Assembly (NCBI GenBank): GCA_965240325.2 | Contig: OZ251222.1 | Location: forward strand, 1,860,001-1,924,000 | From: Rebecca billardiae RCC1528 | Taxonomy: Eukaryota > Haptophyta | Length of the DNA stretch: 64,000 nt | Direction: 5' to 3' | Shown here: one piece after another, positions 1 to 10,975 of the stretch | Numbering within the stretch: position 1 is the stretch's first letter | Layout: every line of letters begins with the position of its first letter | Position numbers and translations under genes: made by a program | Notes under the pieces: model-generated | What the model was told of the DNA's origin: nothing | Database searches by the model: none | What the model saw: the letters and a program-made list of their open reading frames with translations, nothing else

Positions 1-1993
1 GCCGAGCCTGTGCTGTCGCCTGCGCCGTCGGTTTGGACTGCGTGCGGCCTGCGTGGATGGCGGTGGCGGCGCGCTGCCAGCTGGCGCGCGCACGCTCCTG
101 AGACGCACGCGGCGGCGGCAGCTCGCGAAGGCCCTCGTCGCCCCTGGGCTCAGACCTGGTCGAGCTGGTGGGCTGCTCGGGAGCAGGAGGCCACTTCTCG
201 GCCGCCACCGCCGCGGGGAAAAGGGCTGCCAGGGGTGAGGTCGTCGTACCTGGCCCTGCGGCGCCCGCGTGCGCGGGCAGCTCAGGCTGCGGCTGCGGCT
301 GCTGCTGCGCTCGCCTGCGCTGCGCACGCGAGCCACCCGCGCCGGACCCCGCGGCGCGCTGCGCCAGCTCGGCGGCTGAGCTGTCTGGCTCCGTCGCCGA
401 CGCCGCGACCCGAGCGACCACCGGTGCCTCGACGGGAGTGTGCACGCCATCGCTGCTCCCGGGATCGCTCGAGACGGCAGCCGCCGACGAGCTTCGGCTC
501 GGGGCAGCGGCGGCGGCGGGGGGCAGCGGTGGGGCCGACGCGCTGGATGCCGACGCGGCGCGCGCCGCACGCGCGGCCGCGGCGGCAGCCATCGACTCGG
601 CGGCTGCAGCGGCCGTCGGCGCCTCGCGCAGCCGACGTGGCACTGGCCGGCGCGCATCGCCGGTCGGCCGCTTGGTCTGCGGCGGCCGCGGCAGGTGCCG
701 GGGCTGATCGAGCACGCGCCCGCGGCGCACCTCGCGCTGGCGGATCAGGAAGAACACGGCCGTGACGTACGACCGCTCGCCCCCAGCGAGCGCGGAGATC
801 ACCTCCGCGCGAGGCACGCCGTACTCATCAGCGAGCAGCTTGAGTACCGCGCCGCGAGCGAGGTCGGTCAGCCCGCCGGGAAGGGTCGGCCGCGGGGCCT
901 CGGGCGGCGCCAGCGATTGCAGCCATCTGTGGTCGAGCACCTGGCGCGCCGTCAGCCGCTGCTCGGGGTTGGTGGTGAGGAGGCCTGCGCGCACGCGTGC
1001 GTGCGCGCGGCGGGCGGGAGCGGGCGCGACGGAGCGCCGCACCCCGTGAGTCGGCGACACACGGCCATGGGCGCGCGGCCGACGCACGGCGCTGACGATG
1101 CGGACGTGCGGCCGCGCGCGCACGCTTGATGAGCGACTCGGCGCCCGATGACAACGGCGGGCAGCCGTCGAAGGAGTAGTCGCCCGCGATGATCCGGTCG
1201 TACAGCACCTCCATGTCGTCCTCGTCGAAGGGCAGGCAGCCGCACACCATCGCGTACAGGCAGACGCCTAGCGACCACATGTCTGCCTGTGGGCCCTTGT
1301 ACCCGCCGCCGATGAGCATCTCGGGCGCGGCGTAGTGCGGCGAGCCACACGCGGCTTCAAGAACGACGTCGGGCGCGTCGAGCACGGCGCCAAGGCCGAA
1401 GTCGATGATCTTCACCGCGCGCCCGCCGCCCGCCGCCTCCGTGCCCTCGCCTGGCGGCGAGAGCAGCATGTTCTCCGGCTTCAGGTCACGGTGGATCAGG
1501 CTGAGCTCGTGGAAGGAGGCGACGGCGGCGACGATCTGCGCGAAGAGGGAGGCGGCCTCCTCCTCGGGCAGGTGCCCGCGCTGCACGATGTACCCGAAGA
1601 GCTCGCCGCCGCCCACGTGCTCAGTCACCAGGTACGTCGCGTCTGGCTCTTCGATGACCTCGAGAAGCCGCACGAGGTGTGGGTGCTCGATCGCGTGCAG
1701 GATGCGCACCTCGTTGCGCAGGCGCTCGCGTGCGGCATCGTCGTGGATGCGATCTCGCTCGATGATCTTCACGGCGACCGTTTCGCCCGTCTTGGCCTCG
1801 TGGCCGAGGCGCACCTGGCCTGCGCGGCATGAGCGCGCGGCGTGCACGCGCGTGAGTGCGCGCCCCACGCGACGGGTGTGCCCGGGGCTGGGTGAACGGC
1901 GCAGTGCTACGGCGCGGTACCAAATGTGCCCTCGCCCAGCGTCTTGCCCAGGCGGTAGCGCCCATTGCCGACGAACTCCGGCCCTTCAGGCAT
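1..1993 (-). CDS. SNF1/AMPK-like Ser/Thr protein kinase, three exons, C-terminus cut by window edge
   Basis: A CAMK-group kinase that should phosphorylate Ser/Thr of target proteins. Spliced model on the minus strand: exon 1 1993-1921, exon 2 1819-1124, exon 3 984-1 and still open at the edge. The first junction rebuilds the glycine loop (GEGTFGQV) and is followed by the VAVKII lysine at residue 42. Exon 2 carries HRDLKPEN, DFG and the APE-type motif PHYAAPEML. The second junction restores subdomain XI (LLTTNPEQRL) in frame. Both introns are GT-AG (101 and 139 bp). Just after the catalytic domain, a stretch around LLADEYGVPRAEV resembles the UBA/autoinhibitory segment of SNF1, AMPK and BRSK kinases, and a long Ala/Pro-rich tail follows. 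Exact subfamily is not resolved. Reading through the introns instead breaks the kinase fold, so splicing is well supported. Confidence 0.9.
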
Positions 1994-2046
1994 GTGTGTG
2001 GGCCCGCGCAAAGCTACGACGCCATTGCCCGCCGTTCTTGAATGGT

Positions 2047-2445
2047 ATGAGTTCCGAACGGCTGTCATTGGAGGCACCGTTGGACCAAAGGACCATCAAA
2101 TACCTACAGCACTCAGACCTGCTCAGTCGACGGATTCGTTCTCCATCGAGCCGTCGCTCCTCGACGCGCCGCGCCGTCAAGGAACGCCAGGCGCGCAAGT
2201 CGGCGCGCCTGGCACCGACCGCTGCACCCACGCCAGTCCCTGCTGCCCCGCTCCACGAGGACCGAGACTCGCCCCCGGGCGACGACTTGGACGACGAGGA
2301 GCTGCCGCAGCAGCGGACGAAGCGCACCCTGGACGACGCCGCAGCGCCAGCCGCCGCCAGCCAGCCAGCTGGCTCGAGCGGCAGGCGCGTACGCGACCGC
2401 TCAGGGAGCACGGGGCAGGCTCGACCAGCTGCTACCAGCGGCTGA
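2047..2445 (+). CDS. hypothetical basic/acidic low-complexity protein, left arm of an inverted duplication
   Basis: ATG at 2047 opens 132 codons to a stop at 2445. The N-terminal third is strongly basic with the motif RSPSSRRSSTRRAV (about residues 32-45). The middle is acidic (DDLDDEE) and the end is Ser/Gly-rich. I recognise no domain. Support for coding comes from the inverted copy at 3127-3177: over 51 bp the two copies differ at five bases, three of them synonymous in this frame. The start lies only 53 bp from the start codon of the divergent kinase, which is tight. A further coding-like piece at 2504-2680 could be a later exon of the same gene, but I cannot fix the splice sites. Confidence 0.35.
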   Translation: MSSERLSLEAPLDQRTIKYLQHSDLLSRRIRSPSSRRSSTRRAVKERQARKSARLAPTAAPTPVPAAPLHEDRDSPPGDDLDDEELPQQRTKRTLDDAAAPAAASQPAGSSGRRVRDRSGSTGQARPAATSG

Positions 2446-2503
2446 GACTGCCAGCTGACATCCGGACCTGCATCATCGCCCTCGCTCGGGGCACAGCAGG
2501 GCC

Positions 2504-2680
2504 ATGCGAGCCGCGCAGCGCAGGTGGATCGCGCTCCAGCAGCTCAAGGCCGCGCTCAAGCAATCCGATCGCGGTGCAGGCTATGCTCTGCCACCAACGC
2601 CGACTTCGTGTCGACGATCGGGCACTGCCGCCGACGAATCAGGAGACCCGCGTCGTCCTACCTGTGTCGTTAAATCATAG
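2504..2680 (+). CDS. short coding-like segment, possible later exon of the 2047 gene
   Basis: ATG at 2504 gives 58 codons to TAG at 2678-2680, too short for a standard ORF cut-off. The peptide includes RRWIALQQLKAALKQSD followed by a Ser/Pro/Arg-rich stretch containing GTAADESGD. The inverted copy at 2771-2827 keeps the same frame: it has a 3-bp in-frame indel, several synonymous changes and the same GTAADESGD peptide. This could be a terminal exon, a separate short gene or a relic. No known family was recognised. Confidence 0.3.
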   Translation: MRAAQRRWIALQQLKAALKQSDRGAGYALPPTPTSCRRSGTAADESGDPRRPTCVVKS

Positions 2681-2754
2681 AATGAGTCAGACCAACCAGC
2701 GACGCCTGCCGCTGTGCCCGTGTGCCGCACCGCCCGCACTAGCCGATTAACGAC

Positions 2755-3250
2755 ACGTGGATGACGGCGCAGGTCTCCTGATTCGTCGGCGGCTGTGCCC
2801 AATCGTCGACAAGTCGGCATTGGTGGAAGACAGTCTAAGAGCACCACCGGTTCACCCGCACCGCGAGTGAGCCGCAAGTAAGTGAGCGAAGCTCGCGGAT
2901 TGCAGCTGCTTCATTGTGAAGTGCCCTAGCCAGTCGTGGTCGAGGGTGTAGGTACGGATGTCAGATGACCCTGCCGCTGTTAGCAGCGGGTCCAGCCGTC
3001 CCCGTGTGCCCTGCTCGGCCGTGAGTGCGCTTAGCTGGCAGGGAAGGCTTCGCCCGCGGCAGCGGACTTCCGGCCGCTCCTCGTCCGGTCCAAGTCAGCG
3101 TCGCCGTGCGCTCCTGGCTTTTTCATGACGGCTCGCCGCGTCGACGAGCGACGGCTCGATGGAGAACGAATTTGTCGGCCATGCTCGTCGCGTCGTGGCC
3201 CGCACTTCCCACGCCCACTCGCCAGCTTCCGCAGTTCCGCTTCTTCTGAC
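2755..3250 (-). pseudogene. degenerate inverted copy of the 2047-2680 gene
   Basis: Read on the minus strand, this stretch repeats the neighbour's segments in the same order. 3177-3127 encodes RSPSSRRSSTRRAV, about 3020-2930 matches the QG-RGRLD-LL-AA region, and 2827-2771 encodes GTAADESGD. Sequence between the blocks has diverged and reading frames shift, so it is most likely a broken paralogue. One part (about 2950-2870) still reads openly as peptide around LDHDWLGHFTMKQL. It could alternatively be a second, spliced family member. Confidence 0.4.
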
Positions 3251-4128
3251 TGAGAGTGCTGCTTCAGTCAGCAGTAAGTAATAAGACAGAAACAGCCGTC
3301 ACAGACAGAACTGAGATGCCGCTGATGAGTAGCGAAGCTGCGCGAGTACGTTAGTGCGCCTGTCAACGGCGGGGCGATCATCGATCGATATGGCTAGCGA
3401 GCTGATCGGGGCGGATAGCAACCTTCTCACTGGGACCACGCCACTCACGCCCCGCGGTTTGGCGACCTCGCCACAGCTCAATCAATGCTCGTCCCGAGAT
3501 TGGCACGGGCGTCCCGCAGTACCACCACCTTACTTCTCACTTCTGCCGGCGCTGCGCCCGGGGACGTTGACATGCTCGTCGACGACGACGGTAGGCTGGA
3601 GCCCTCGGACGACAGCCTGTCTGAGTCCGACCTGATGCATGGTCGTCGCTCCGCTCCGGCTCATCTTGCTCAATACACATGTACTTAACCGTATGCTATC
3701 TACCCGTATGTTAATCATAGCCAGCCAACACCTGGTATGAAACTGATGCTCCATCCTGATCGTCTACTGGCGGAGTCTTAATTGACCCCCTGAGCTGAAT
3801 ATGAATTGGTCATGATGACGCTCGCACGTTCAGGGGGGTACTCATCAGCGATGATGTTGGGCTCATTGTAACCGTCGTTGACACATTCTCAAATATCTCT
3901 CTGACACCAAGCCAAGTGCCGTATGGATACGTACCAATACTCTCAATACTCTCCTCCAGTCATCGTGGATCGATGATACACGTACCGTACGTGGCTTGCG
4001 GCAACGTACCCGCGCACAGCAATCAGGGTTAAAGGGGCCCGCCCCCCGCGCACCTGCCTCCATCTCCCGAGCCGCGGCGCGACACGACGCACCGGGGCGC
4101 CGCGCACGAGCCGGAGGACGTGCGCAGC
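3251..4128. other. no gene recognised
   Basis: Mixed-composition intergenic DNA. Two short overlapping plus-strand ORFs (from about 3354 and 3485) lack recognisable features, and I do not call them. From about 3690 the sequence is less GC-rich and likely contains the promoter of the Cys-rich repeat gene at 4129. Confidence 0.5.
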
Positions 4129-5334
4129 ATGAGCAGCGTGATATGCAGCCATCCCGAGTGCATGGTCGGGCCATCCTACGGCATGCCGGAGGAGGAGTGC
4201 GCCAGTCGGTGCGCCGCGCACATGCTGCCGGGCATGGTGTACAAGGTGAAGATCACGTGCGAACATGAGGGGTGCGAGAAGCGGTCGTCGTTCGGCATGC
4301 CGGCGGACAGGTGCGCGAGCCGCTGCGCCGCCCACAAGCTCACCGGCATGGTCCTGAAGCACCGCACGTGCGATCATCCTGGCTGCCTTAAGCAGACGTC
4401 GTTTGGCATGCCGAGCGACACGCGCGCCAGCCGGTGCGCTGCTCACCGGCTGCCTGGCATGGTCGTGAAGCACCGCACGTGCGAGTTCCCGGGCTGTGAG
4501 AAGCAGCCGTCCTTCGGCATGCGGGGCGCCAAGCGCGCCCACCGCTGTGCCGCGCACAAGCTCTTCGGCATGGTCAACGTCGTGAGCCGCACGTGCGATC
4601 ACCCGCTCTGCAGCAAGCGGCCTTCTTTCGGCATGCCCGGCGAGCGGCGCGCAAGCCGGTGCGTCGCGCACAAGCTGCCCATCATGGTCGACGTCGTCAA
4701 GCGCACGTGCCACCATCCGGGCTGCGCGATGTCGCCGACGTTTGGCGTCGCGGGCGCCACGCGTGCGAGCCGGTGCGTGGCGCACAAGCTGCCGGGCATG
4801 ATCGACGTCGTCAATCGCTTGTGCGAACACTCCGGCTGCTTGCAGAGGCCGACATACGGCTTCCCGGAGGACGTGCACGCCAGCCTGTGCGTCGCGCACA
4901 AGATCCCCGGCATGATCAGCAAGTCCGAGATGCACCTGACGCACCTGTTCCCGGACCTCCCACAGCACGAGATGCCGGACGTCGAGCAGCAGAGGGGGAA
5001 GCGCCCGCGCGTGCACGCTGATGCGCACGCGGCTGCTGGCGGCCTGCGCCCACATGGGTGGCCGGCCGCGCCGGAGATCAGCGTGACGGCCCGCATCGTG
5101 GCGACGCTTCCGCATGGCTATCAGAGGGGCGGGCAGCACCCGCTCACCGTGGACATCGGGGAACCCACGGACACAACTGTGGTCCCTGTGGTGTTGCCCG
5201 GCGCATCCGCCCCAAGTCTCGTCACGGTCACGGGCCACGGTCAGGGCGCGCACGACGATCCCTCGCCCCGCCGGGGCAGCACCCGCAGGTACCTGGCTGT
5301 CGTCCACGTGCCGATGGTGCATCGCCCCTGGTGA
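4129..5334 (+). CDS. EsV-1-7 domain protein with seven cysteine-rich repeats
   Basis: A 401-residue single-exon protein. Residues 6 to about 270 are seven tandem units of about 37-38 residues with the pattern C-x4-C-x16-C-x2-H, each containing a (S/T)(F/Y)G core and ending near L-x-GM. This is the EsV-1-7 repeat, first seen in Ectocarpus virus EsV-1 and in the brown-algal developmental regulator IMMEDIATE UPRIGHT; the Cys/His spacing suggests a small metal-binding fold. The biochemical role of the family is not established. Residues about 271-401 form a tail without recognisable domain. I chose the ATG at 4129, eight residues before the second Cys of unit 1. The repeats diverge at the DNA level, so they are not a recent expansion. 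A viral origin is possible for the family but not shown here. Confidence 0.85.
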   Translation: MSSVICSHPECMVGPSYGMPEEECASRCAAHMLPGMVYKVKITCEHEGCEKRSSFGMPADRCASRCAAHKLTGMVLKHRTCDHPGCLKQTSFGMPSDTRASRCAAHRLPGMVVKHRTCEFPGCEKQPSFGMRGAKRAHRCAAHKLFGMVNVVSRTCDHPLCSKRPSFGMPGERRASRCVAHKLPIMVDVVKRTCHHPGCAMSPTFGVAGATRASRCVAHKLPGMIDVVNRLCEHSGCLQRPTYGFPEDVHASLCVAHKIPGMISKSEMHLTHLFPDLPQHEMPDVEQQRGKRPRVHADAHAAAGGLRPHGWPAAPEISVTARIVATLPHGYQRGGQHPLTVDIGEPTDTTVVPVVLPGASAPSLVTVTGHGQGAHDDPSPRRGSTRRYLAVVHVPMVHRPW

Positions 5335-5763
5335 TGAGCATTGCCTCTGGCGATGCCTGCCATATGGGGTCGTGTCCACCGCCGCTGCCAGCTGCGCGAA
5401 GCCCGTGGCCGTGGCCTGGCGCTGGCTGGCGCACACCGAAAGCGCCGCCATCGTCCGGCCTCTGGGCCGCGCGGGCGTTGCTTGCCGTTCTGTGCTTGCC
5501 CGACGCGCCGTCGAGCGCCGAGGGCGCGACTGTTCTCATGCGGCCGTCAGGACTGCCGTACTGATAGATGTCTATGACTGAGACGCTATATAGCCTTGAT
5601 GTCTGCTACTCGCCCGTCTAAAATACTAATTAACTAATTTACTAGTAGTCTACGGTAAATTAAGTGGGTACTATTGAATATTCGATCTAGCAGTCAGCAC
5701 TACTCACTAGTCAGTTAGACACTAGACAGACGATGACAGCCCTGTCTAATAACCTGTGACGTA

Positions 5764-5769
<6 letters not shown>

Positions 5770-5844
<75 letters not shown>
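5770..5844. repeat. (TA)n microsatellite, about 37 units
   Basis: Uninterrupted alternating TA. It immediately precedes the dispersed repeat at 5846. Confidence 0.95.
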
Positions 5845-6162
<318 letters not shown>

Positions 6163-6415
6163 TAAGGCCTATAAATAACCGGAGCAGTAACCCGTGTCCG
6201 TCACTACTCACGTCTACTGTCCGTGAGCGGGCGACCGGGTCCGGGCGTAACTCGTGAGGGGCCCCCGTGCCCGTGGCCGTGAATCGTGATTGGCGCGGCC
6301 GCGCGGGTAGTCCTGCGATGTCGGCCTGGTAATAATGCGGTCGATTTGATGATGATACGACTGCCTTGCGGCGCCATCAGCGGTGTACGGTCGGGGCGGC
6401 GTATCTGAGCCACTG

Positions 6416-7921
6416 TCACCATGTGCAGGAGGGCGCGCGGCGGCTACGGATGCTGCGTACGGCTCGCCATATTGTGTGGCAAGCCGCGGCTGCGCAGACC
6501 CCGAGCAGGGCGAGCGCACACAGGGCGCCACGCATGAGCTCGACTCGCGTTGGTAGCGGCGCGCCACCAGAGTGTGGCACGCACTCCGCCCAGGCATGGC
6601 GCTGAGCGCGTGGCTCGGCGCTCAACGGTGCGCCTCGTGGCGCAGGTGCCGCGCCGTCGAGGTCCAGCTCACTGAGCGCCCACGTGCGCGCAAGCACCTC
6701 GCGGCCAGAGGCATCGATGATGGATGCGCGCAGGCTCGGCCCACCGGTCGCGTCCCAATGCACATCCAGCTGCCCAAAGTTCCGTCCCAGGTAGTATCCG
6801 CCGCCATGCCCAGGGGTGGCTTCGCGCGTCGGCCAGGCGCGCGCGTACCGAGGCTCGCCGGCACCATCCGCGCGCGCCTGATAACGCCACGGCATCCCGG
6901 CCATCGCCGCGTGCACGACGTGCGCGGCGAGCCCGTCGAAGAGGCGGCGCTGGCCCAGTAGATTGGGGAGGGGGCGGAAGTTCCAGGAATGGGTCATGCC
7001 CGAGCTGGTGAGCTCGACGAGCGCGGTGGGCGTGTGCCGCGCATCGGCGCGGGAGCACCGAGCGATGTTGAGCTCGGCCATGTGCACGTCCCCCGACAGC
7101 AGCACCGGCGCGGGCACGTTCAGCCGGTGGAGCAGCGACAGCAGCCGCTCGCGCGCGCGCGGGAACCGCGTCCAGCCCTCGCCGATGCCCTTGGCGGGCA
7201 GCACCTGCAGCCCGGAGACAATGAGGTGCGCGCGCGCGCGCGAGCGGCGGAGCGTGCGCTCGAGCCAGGCCCACTGCGCCTCGCCAAGGAAGTCCCCGCT
7301 CTCGCCCACTTCGTACGGGTCGCGCGAGAACCGGACGTCCAGGAGAACCACGCGGATGCCGCGCAGCCGGCGCCGGCTGCCTCCCGCCGAGCGGAGCGCG
7401 CGCGCGTGTCGCGCACCGCGCGGCGGCAGGATGAGGTGTGACGCGTACACGCCGCGTCTGAACCGCCGCGGCGACCACGGCGGCACGCGCATGAAGTCGA
7501 GGAACAGCCGCTGCGAGGCGTCGCGCAGCTGGAACGTGCGGTCGCCGTCGTTCAAGCCGTAGTCGTGGTCGTCCCATGTGCCGATGATGCGGGCAGGCGA
7601 GCGCACGAGCGCGGCATATTCGGGGTGCTCGCGCTGCATGGCGTATAGCTCGCGCAGTCGCTCGCGCGTCGCGGGCTCCGCGCGCACGAGGCGGCGGCTC
7701 CAGTCCAGCCCGGTGACGCGATCGGCATACACGTTGTCGCCGCCCCACACCCACGCGTGCGGCTGGCGTGCAAGCACGTGGGTCCACAGCGGCTGCATCT
7801 GCTCCGCTCGGTTGCACGAGCCAAAGAGGATTCGCGTCGTCGCCGGCGGTGGCGGTCCTTCTGACGCCGCCAGGGATGACAGCAGCATGTGCATCAAAAG
7901 AGCTGAGACGACGACAGCCAT
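6416..7921 (-). CDS. PhoD-like (alkaline phosphatase D family) phosphatase with signal peptide
   Basis: A 501-residue metallo-phosphoesterase-type protein. After a hydrophobic N-terminus (about residues 2-19) comes RILFGSCNR, then GGDNVYAD, then WDDHDYGLND, then VVLLDVRFSRD, and later LSGDVHMAEL. These are the ordered motifs of algal and bacterial PhoD-like enzymes, which hydrolyse phosphate mono- or diesters outside the cell or in the secretory system. A C-terminal hydrophobic segment (about residues 465-485) followed by Arg-rich residues suggests a membrane anchor. I start at the ATG at 7921 because it gives a signal peptide. The frame stays open 204 codons further upstream, but that part is composition-driven and overlaps the divergent gene. 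A start at 7972 is also possible. Activity and substrate are inferred from family. Confidence 0.85.
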   Translation of the reverse strand: MAVVVSALLMHMLLSSLAASEGPPPPATTRILFGSCNRAEQMQPLWTHVLARQPHAWVWGGDNVYADRVTGLDWSRRLVRAEPATRERLRELYAMQREHPEYAALVRSPARIIGTWDDHDYGLNDGDRTFQLRDASQRLFLDFMRVPPWSPRRFRRGVYASHLILPPRGARHARALRSAGGSRRRLRGIRVVLLDVRFSRDPYEVGESGDFLGEAQWAWLERTLRRSRARAHLIVSGLQVLPAKGIGEGWTRFPRARERLLSLLHRLNVPAPVLLSGDVHMAELNIARCSRADARHTPTALVELTSSGMTHSWNFRPLPNLLGQRRLFDGLAAHVVHAAMAGMPWRYQARADGAGEPRYARAWPTREATPGHGGGYYLGRNFGQLDVHWDATGGPSLRASIIDASGREVLARTWALSELDLDGAAPAPRGAPLSAEPRAQRHAWAECVPHSGGAPLPTRVELMRGALCALALLGVCAAAACHTIWRAVRSIRSRRAPSCTW

Positions 7922-8174
7922 GGCCCGAAAGTCCGAAACTTCGAAGACGACGTCGAATTCCTTTGGTTTCATGGAGAGCCTCGGGCTGGCGGCGTGAGCA
8001 AAGAAAAGTGGCGTGAGCCGAACGTCATCCAATTGTGAGCGCACTGCTGGCAGTTCTCGCTCATCGGACCCAATACTCAACGCCCACCAGCTGTCCAATC
8101 GCGTGCGAAGGAGGTTTCCTCGTGATCGTGTTTCGAGCAGACGACTGGCCGACCACGACATGTGAAAATGAGTG

Positions 8175-9376
8175 ATGAACGCAACAGCTCGGGACTCGGG
8201 ATCGCCGATTCGAGACCGGCCACAACTTCCACAACGCGCGATGCGGGGCACGCCTGGGTCGAAGGAGCGGCCGCGTCCGCCGTCCGCGAGGAAGAACGAT
8301 GTGCTCGGCCCGAAGACGGCAGTCATCAACTTTCGCGACGTCGCCGAGCACTCGGACGGGCGCATCGCCTCGGGCCGCGTCTTCCGTTCGGCCAACCCGC
8401 ACACGGCCAATCGAGATGACGCGCGGCGCATCGTGGACGAGCTGCGCGTGCGCACCGTGCTCGACCTGCGCTCGCTGAGCGAGGAGGAGGGCTTCGAACC
8501 ATCGAGCGCCCTGACTGCGCGCATGGTGCGCACACATGCCGCCAGCCGGGTCTACCCTGGCGCGCCCGCGCCAGCGGCAAACATCGGCGACGCGACCTGC
8601 TGCGAGCGCGAGCCTGGGCTTAGCTGCCGCGACCCGCGCACGGCCGTGCACGTGCGCATGCCCCTGCTGGACCGGCGCAAAGGGGTCAGCCGGCTCTTCT
8701 TGCTGCTCCCGCGCCACATCAAGGCGTACGCAGTCCTCTGCTGCTGCCTGATCGGCCGCGCAGGCATTGCGCGGCTGCTATACTCGCACGCGCTGCGGCC
8801 GCTCGGCCTGCTCGGGCTGTACGCGGCGATCCTCGACGAGAACGGCGAGCTGGTCGCGCGCGTGCTGCGCGAGGTGGTCGTCTCACTCCGCGCGGGGGCA
8901 GTGCTGCTGCACTGCTCTGCGGGCAAGGACCGCACCGGACTCATCGCGATGATGCTCCTCTCAGTCGCGGGCGCGGCGCGAGAGCAGATCGTGACCGACT
9001 ACGAGCGCACTGAGGAGTGGCACTCGGAGCTGAGCGACGCGGTGCGCCATTCTTTCGGCGCGGACGCGGACCAGCGGCTAGAAGGTGCGCGCGCGCCGCG
9101 GCCCTCGCCCGCGCACGCCCGCCTCCCAGCTCACCGCCATCCACGCGTACACGGCCCGCTCTGCTGCTGCGCCGTGCGTGCGCCGCAGAGCTGGGCGATG
9201 AGATCCTGCGCGCGCCCGGCGACACGATGCGCGCGCTGCTCACGTACGTGGACAAGGCGTACGGCTCGGTGCCGGCATACCTGCGCTGGATCGGCTTTAC
9301 GGACTCGGAGCAGGACGAGCTCGCCACCTTGCTTAGCCGGCCGGCCGAGGACGCGCCGGCCGCGAGCGCAACATGA
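8175..9376 (+). CDS. atypical Tyr/Ser protein phosphatase (Y_phosphatase3 type), two exons
   Basis: Exons 8175-9084 and 9189-9376 with a 104-bp GT-AG intron. Splicing joins codon phase 1 and continues directly as ELGDEILRAPGDTMRALL. The active-site loop is HCSAGKDRTG with Cys247 and Arg253 (CX5R). Upstream are the typical NFRDV and RSANP motifs (about residues 50-75) and a TVLDLRS segment. The C-terminal exon carries YLRWIGFTDSEQDELATLL, as in PF13350 enzymes, which dephosphorylate phosphotyrosine and in some bacteria lipid phosphates. Residues about 105-180 are an insertion relative to small bacterial members and include a Leu-rich hydrophobic stretch. It is divergent from the PhoD-like gene, with 253 bp between starts. 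ATG 8238 is an alternative start. Confidence 0.88.
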
Positions 9377-10975
9377 CTCGTCGTGCATCATCATCGGCGC
9401 GGCCGATGAGCCTGACGACGACGTGGCACTGGCAGGTCGGAGGAGGAGTCCCGGGTCAGTGTCGTGACTGCGTCGTCATCCCACCATCATGGTGGGTCTC
9501 GCAGTCGGCGGAACGCGTGATAGTCTCGGCGGCGGCCTCCGGTCGCGCAGATTGGGCCAAGAGTGAAGACGGAGCAGCCGCCACTTTATGAGCCGTGCAG
9601 CAGTAATAGCCAGGCTTCGTATTCCGACTGAGACCGCCAGAGTTCTCCGCGGATGGCGGACGGCCGACGCCCGGGCGACCGATGGGGCACTCGTCCGCGC
9701 CACTCGGGCTGACGACCCGCTGACCGCTCCGAAATCGAAGAGTCGCTGCCGGAGACGACTCGCGATGTGCCGGTCCGCGGGCGATATTGGGACCGCGCGA
9801 GGCCGAGTGCCCGGTAGTGTAAATAAATCTGCGTACGTAATATTTTTTGAATAAATAAATGTAGTCATATCACCGTGTAATCCGACGCCGGCCGCCGCGC
9901 CGTGACCGTGGCCGGTCTAAGAGTGTCACAGACTCACTGTGGCGGTGTCTTTGTGCAGTGTTGCAGGATGGCGACAGAATGGCGTTAATCCGACGCCTTA
10001 ACCAAGTGTGCACGTTAAATCATAGTATAAACTGTACTCTGACTCTGTATTGTACTATTGTAGGCTACTCACTGCCAGTGGCTGGGCCTTCGGAAGGCTC
10101 CGCCGGGCACGAGTAGTAGTACTCAGCCTGACGTTGCCGTTGGTCACGTCACGGACGGACCCGTGGTTGATCCTAAGTGACGCCAGTGGCAGCCTGGTCA
10201 CCGCTCCGACCGACACTCATACGGAGCCCTGCAGCGCCGCCGCGGGCCGGGTCGGGGTGCCAACTTAATACTGACTGCTAACTGGCGACGGCGCAGTGCC
10301 GTGGCGGCCCGAACAGACGCCGACCGACGGAACTCGGAAACCCGGCAGCCTCGGGGGAACCGGACCGAACGAGTCACAGCAGTGCCCGAACCGGCGTGCC
10401 TCCCGATCAGATGGCCCGCGGGGCCGGCGGGCTTCTGGCTGTCTGATAGCACAATGGCTAGTTAGTATCCGTATTACAGTAGCAGGCAGTCATCACTCAT
10501 TCTGCCTCTGGCACTGTCACGGAGTAGCCGCTGGGTCTGTCTTTGTGTCTGGACTTTGCGGGAAACTTTGCCGCGGCGCCGTGCCCGTTCCGACGGTCAG
10601 CTGTGGCCAGTAGGGCACGCAGCAGGCCGGATGCAGTAGTGGTGTACTACTTTAGTGAGCAGTGCCCGATGCCGCGACGCGATGACTGCGCCACAAGTGG
10701 CTCCGTTGGCTTTGTGCCAGTCCGACACCGCCACCGGGCCAGGCGCGGGCCGGGGTGCCAGTCAGATCATGTCAGATTCATCAGACGAGGACCACCCTTG
10801 AGACGAGAGTCGACGAGAGTTTCCGGACCGATCTCCGTGTCCGTGATTTACTTACTGATTTCCGCTCCTGCGAGTCCGGGATCGCAGATTTGAGATTTGA
10901 TCCAGTGCCGCGAGAAGGCCGACTGGCCGAAAGCGGCGACCTCGCACTGGCTGGCGGCCCTGCTCGTGTCTGCGC
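9377..10975. other. about 1.6 kb without a supported gene
   Basis: Short ORFs on both strands (for example 9476-9868 minus) have no recognisable features. A 12-bp word GTTAAATCATAG near 10014 also occurs at 2669-2680, at the stop of the short segment there, which may mark another relic of that family. No RNA gene seen. Confidence 0.45.

Larger units (their letters stand above)
2047..3250. repeat. large imperfect inverted repeat, centre near 2715
   Basis: Blocks at 2128-2178, about 2380-2480 and 2588-2646 reappear as reverse complements at 3127-3177, about 2930-3020 and 2771-2827, in mirrored order. The best blocks are about 85-90% identical. Arms are about 500-630 bp around a spacer of about 90-100 bp. 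The layout is that of a gene duplicated tail-to-tail rather than a simple hairpin. Confidence 0.7.

Noticed and set aside
3943-5451. 502-codon minus-strand frame opposite the EsV-1-7 gene
   Set aside because: It mirrors the repeats of the plus-strand gene, lacks its own motifs, and an open antisense frame is expected from this GC-rich repeat coding.
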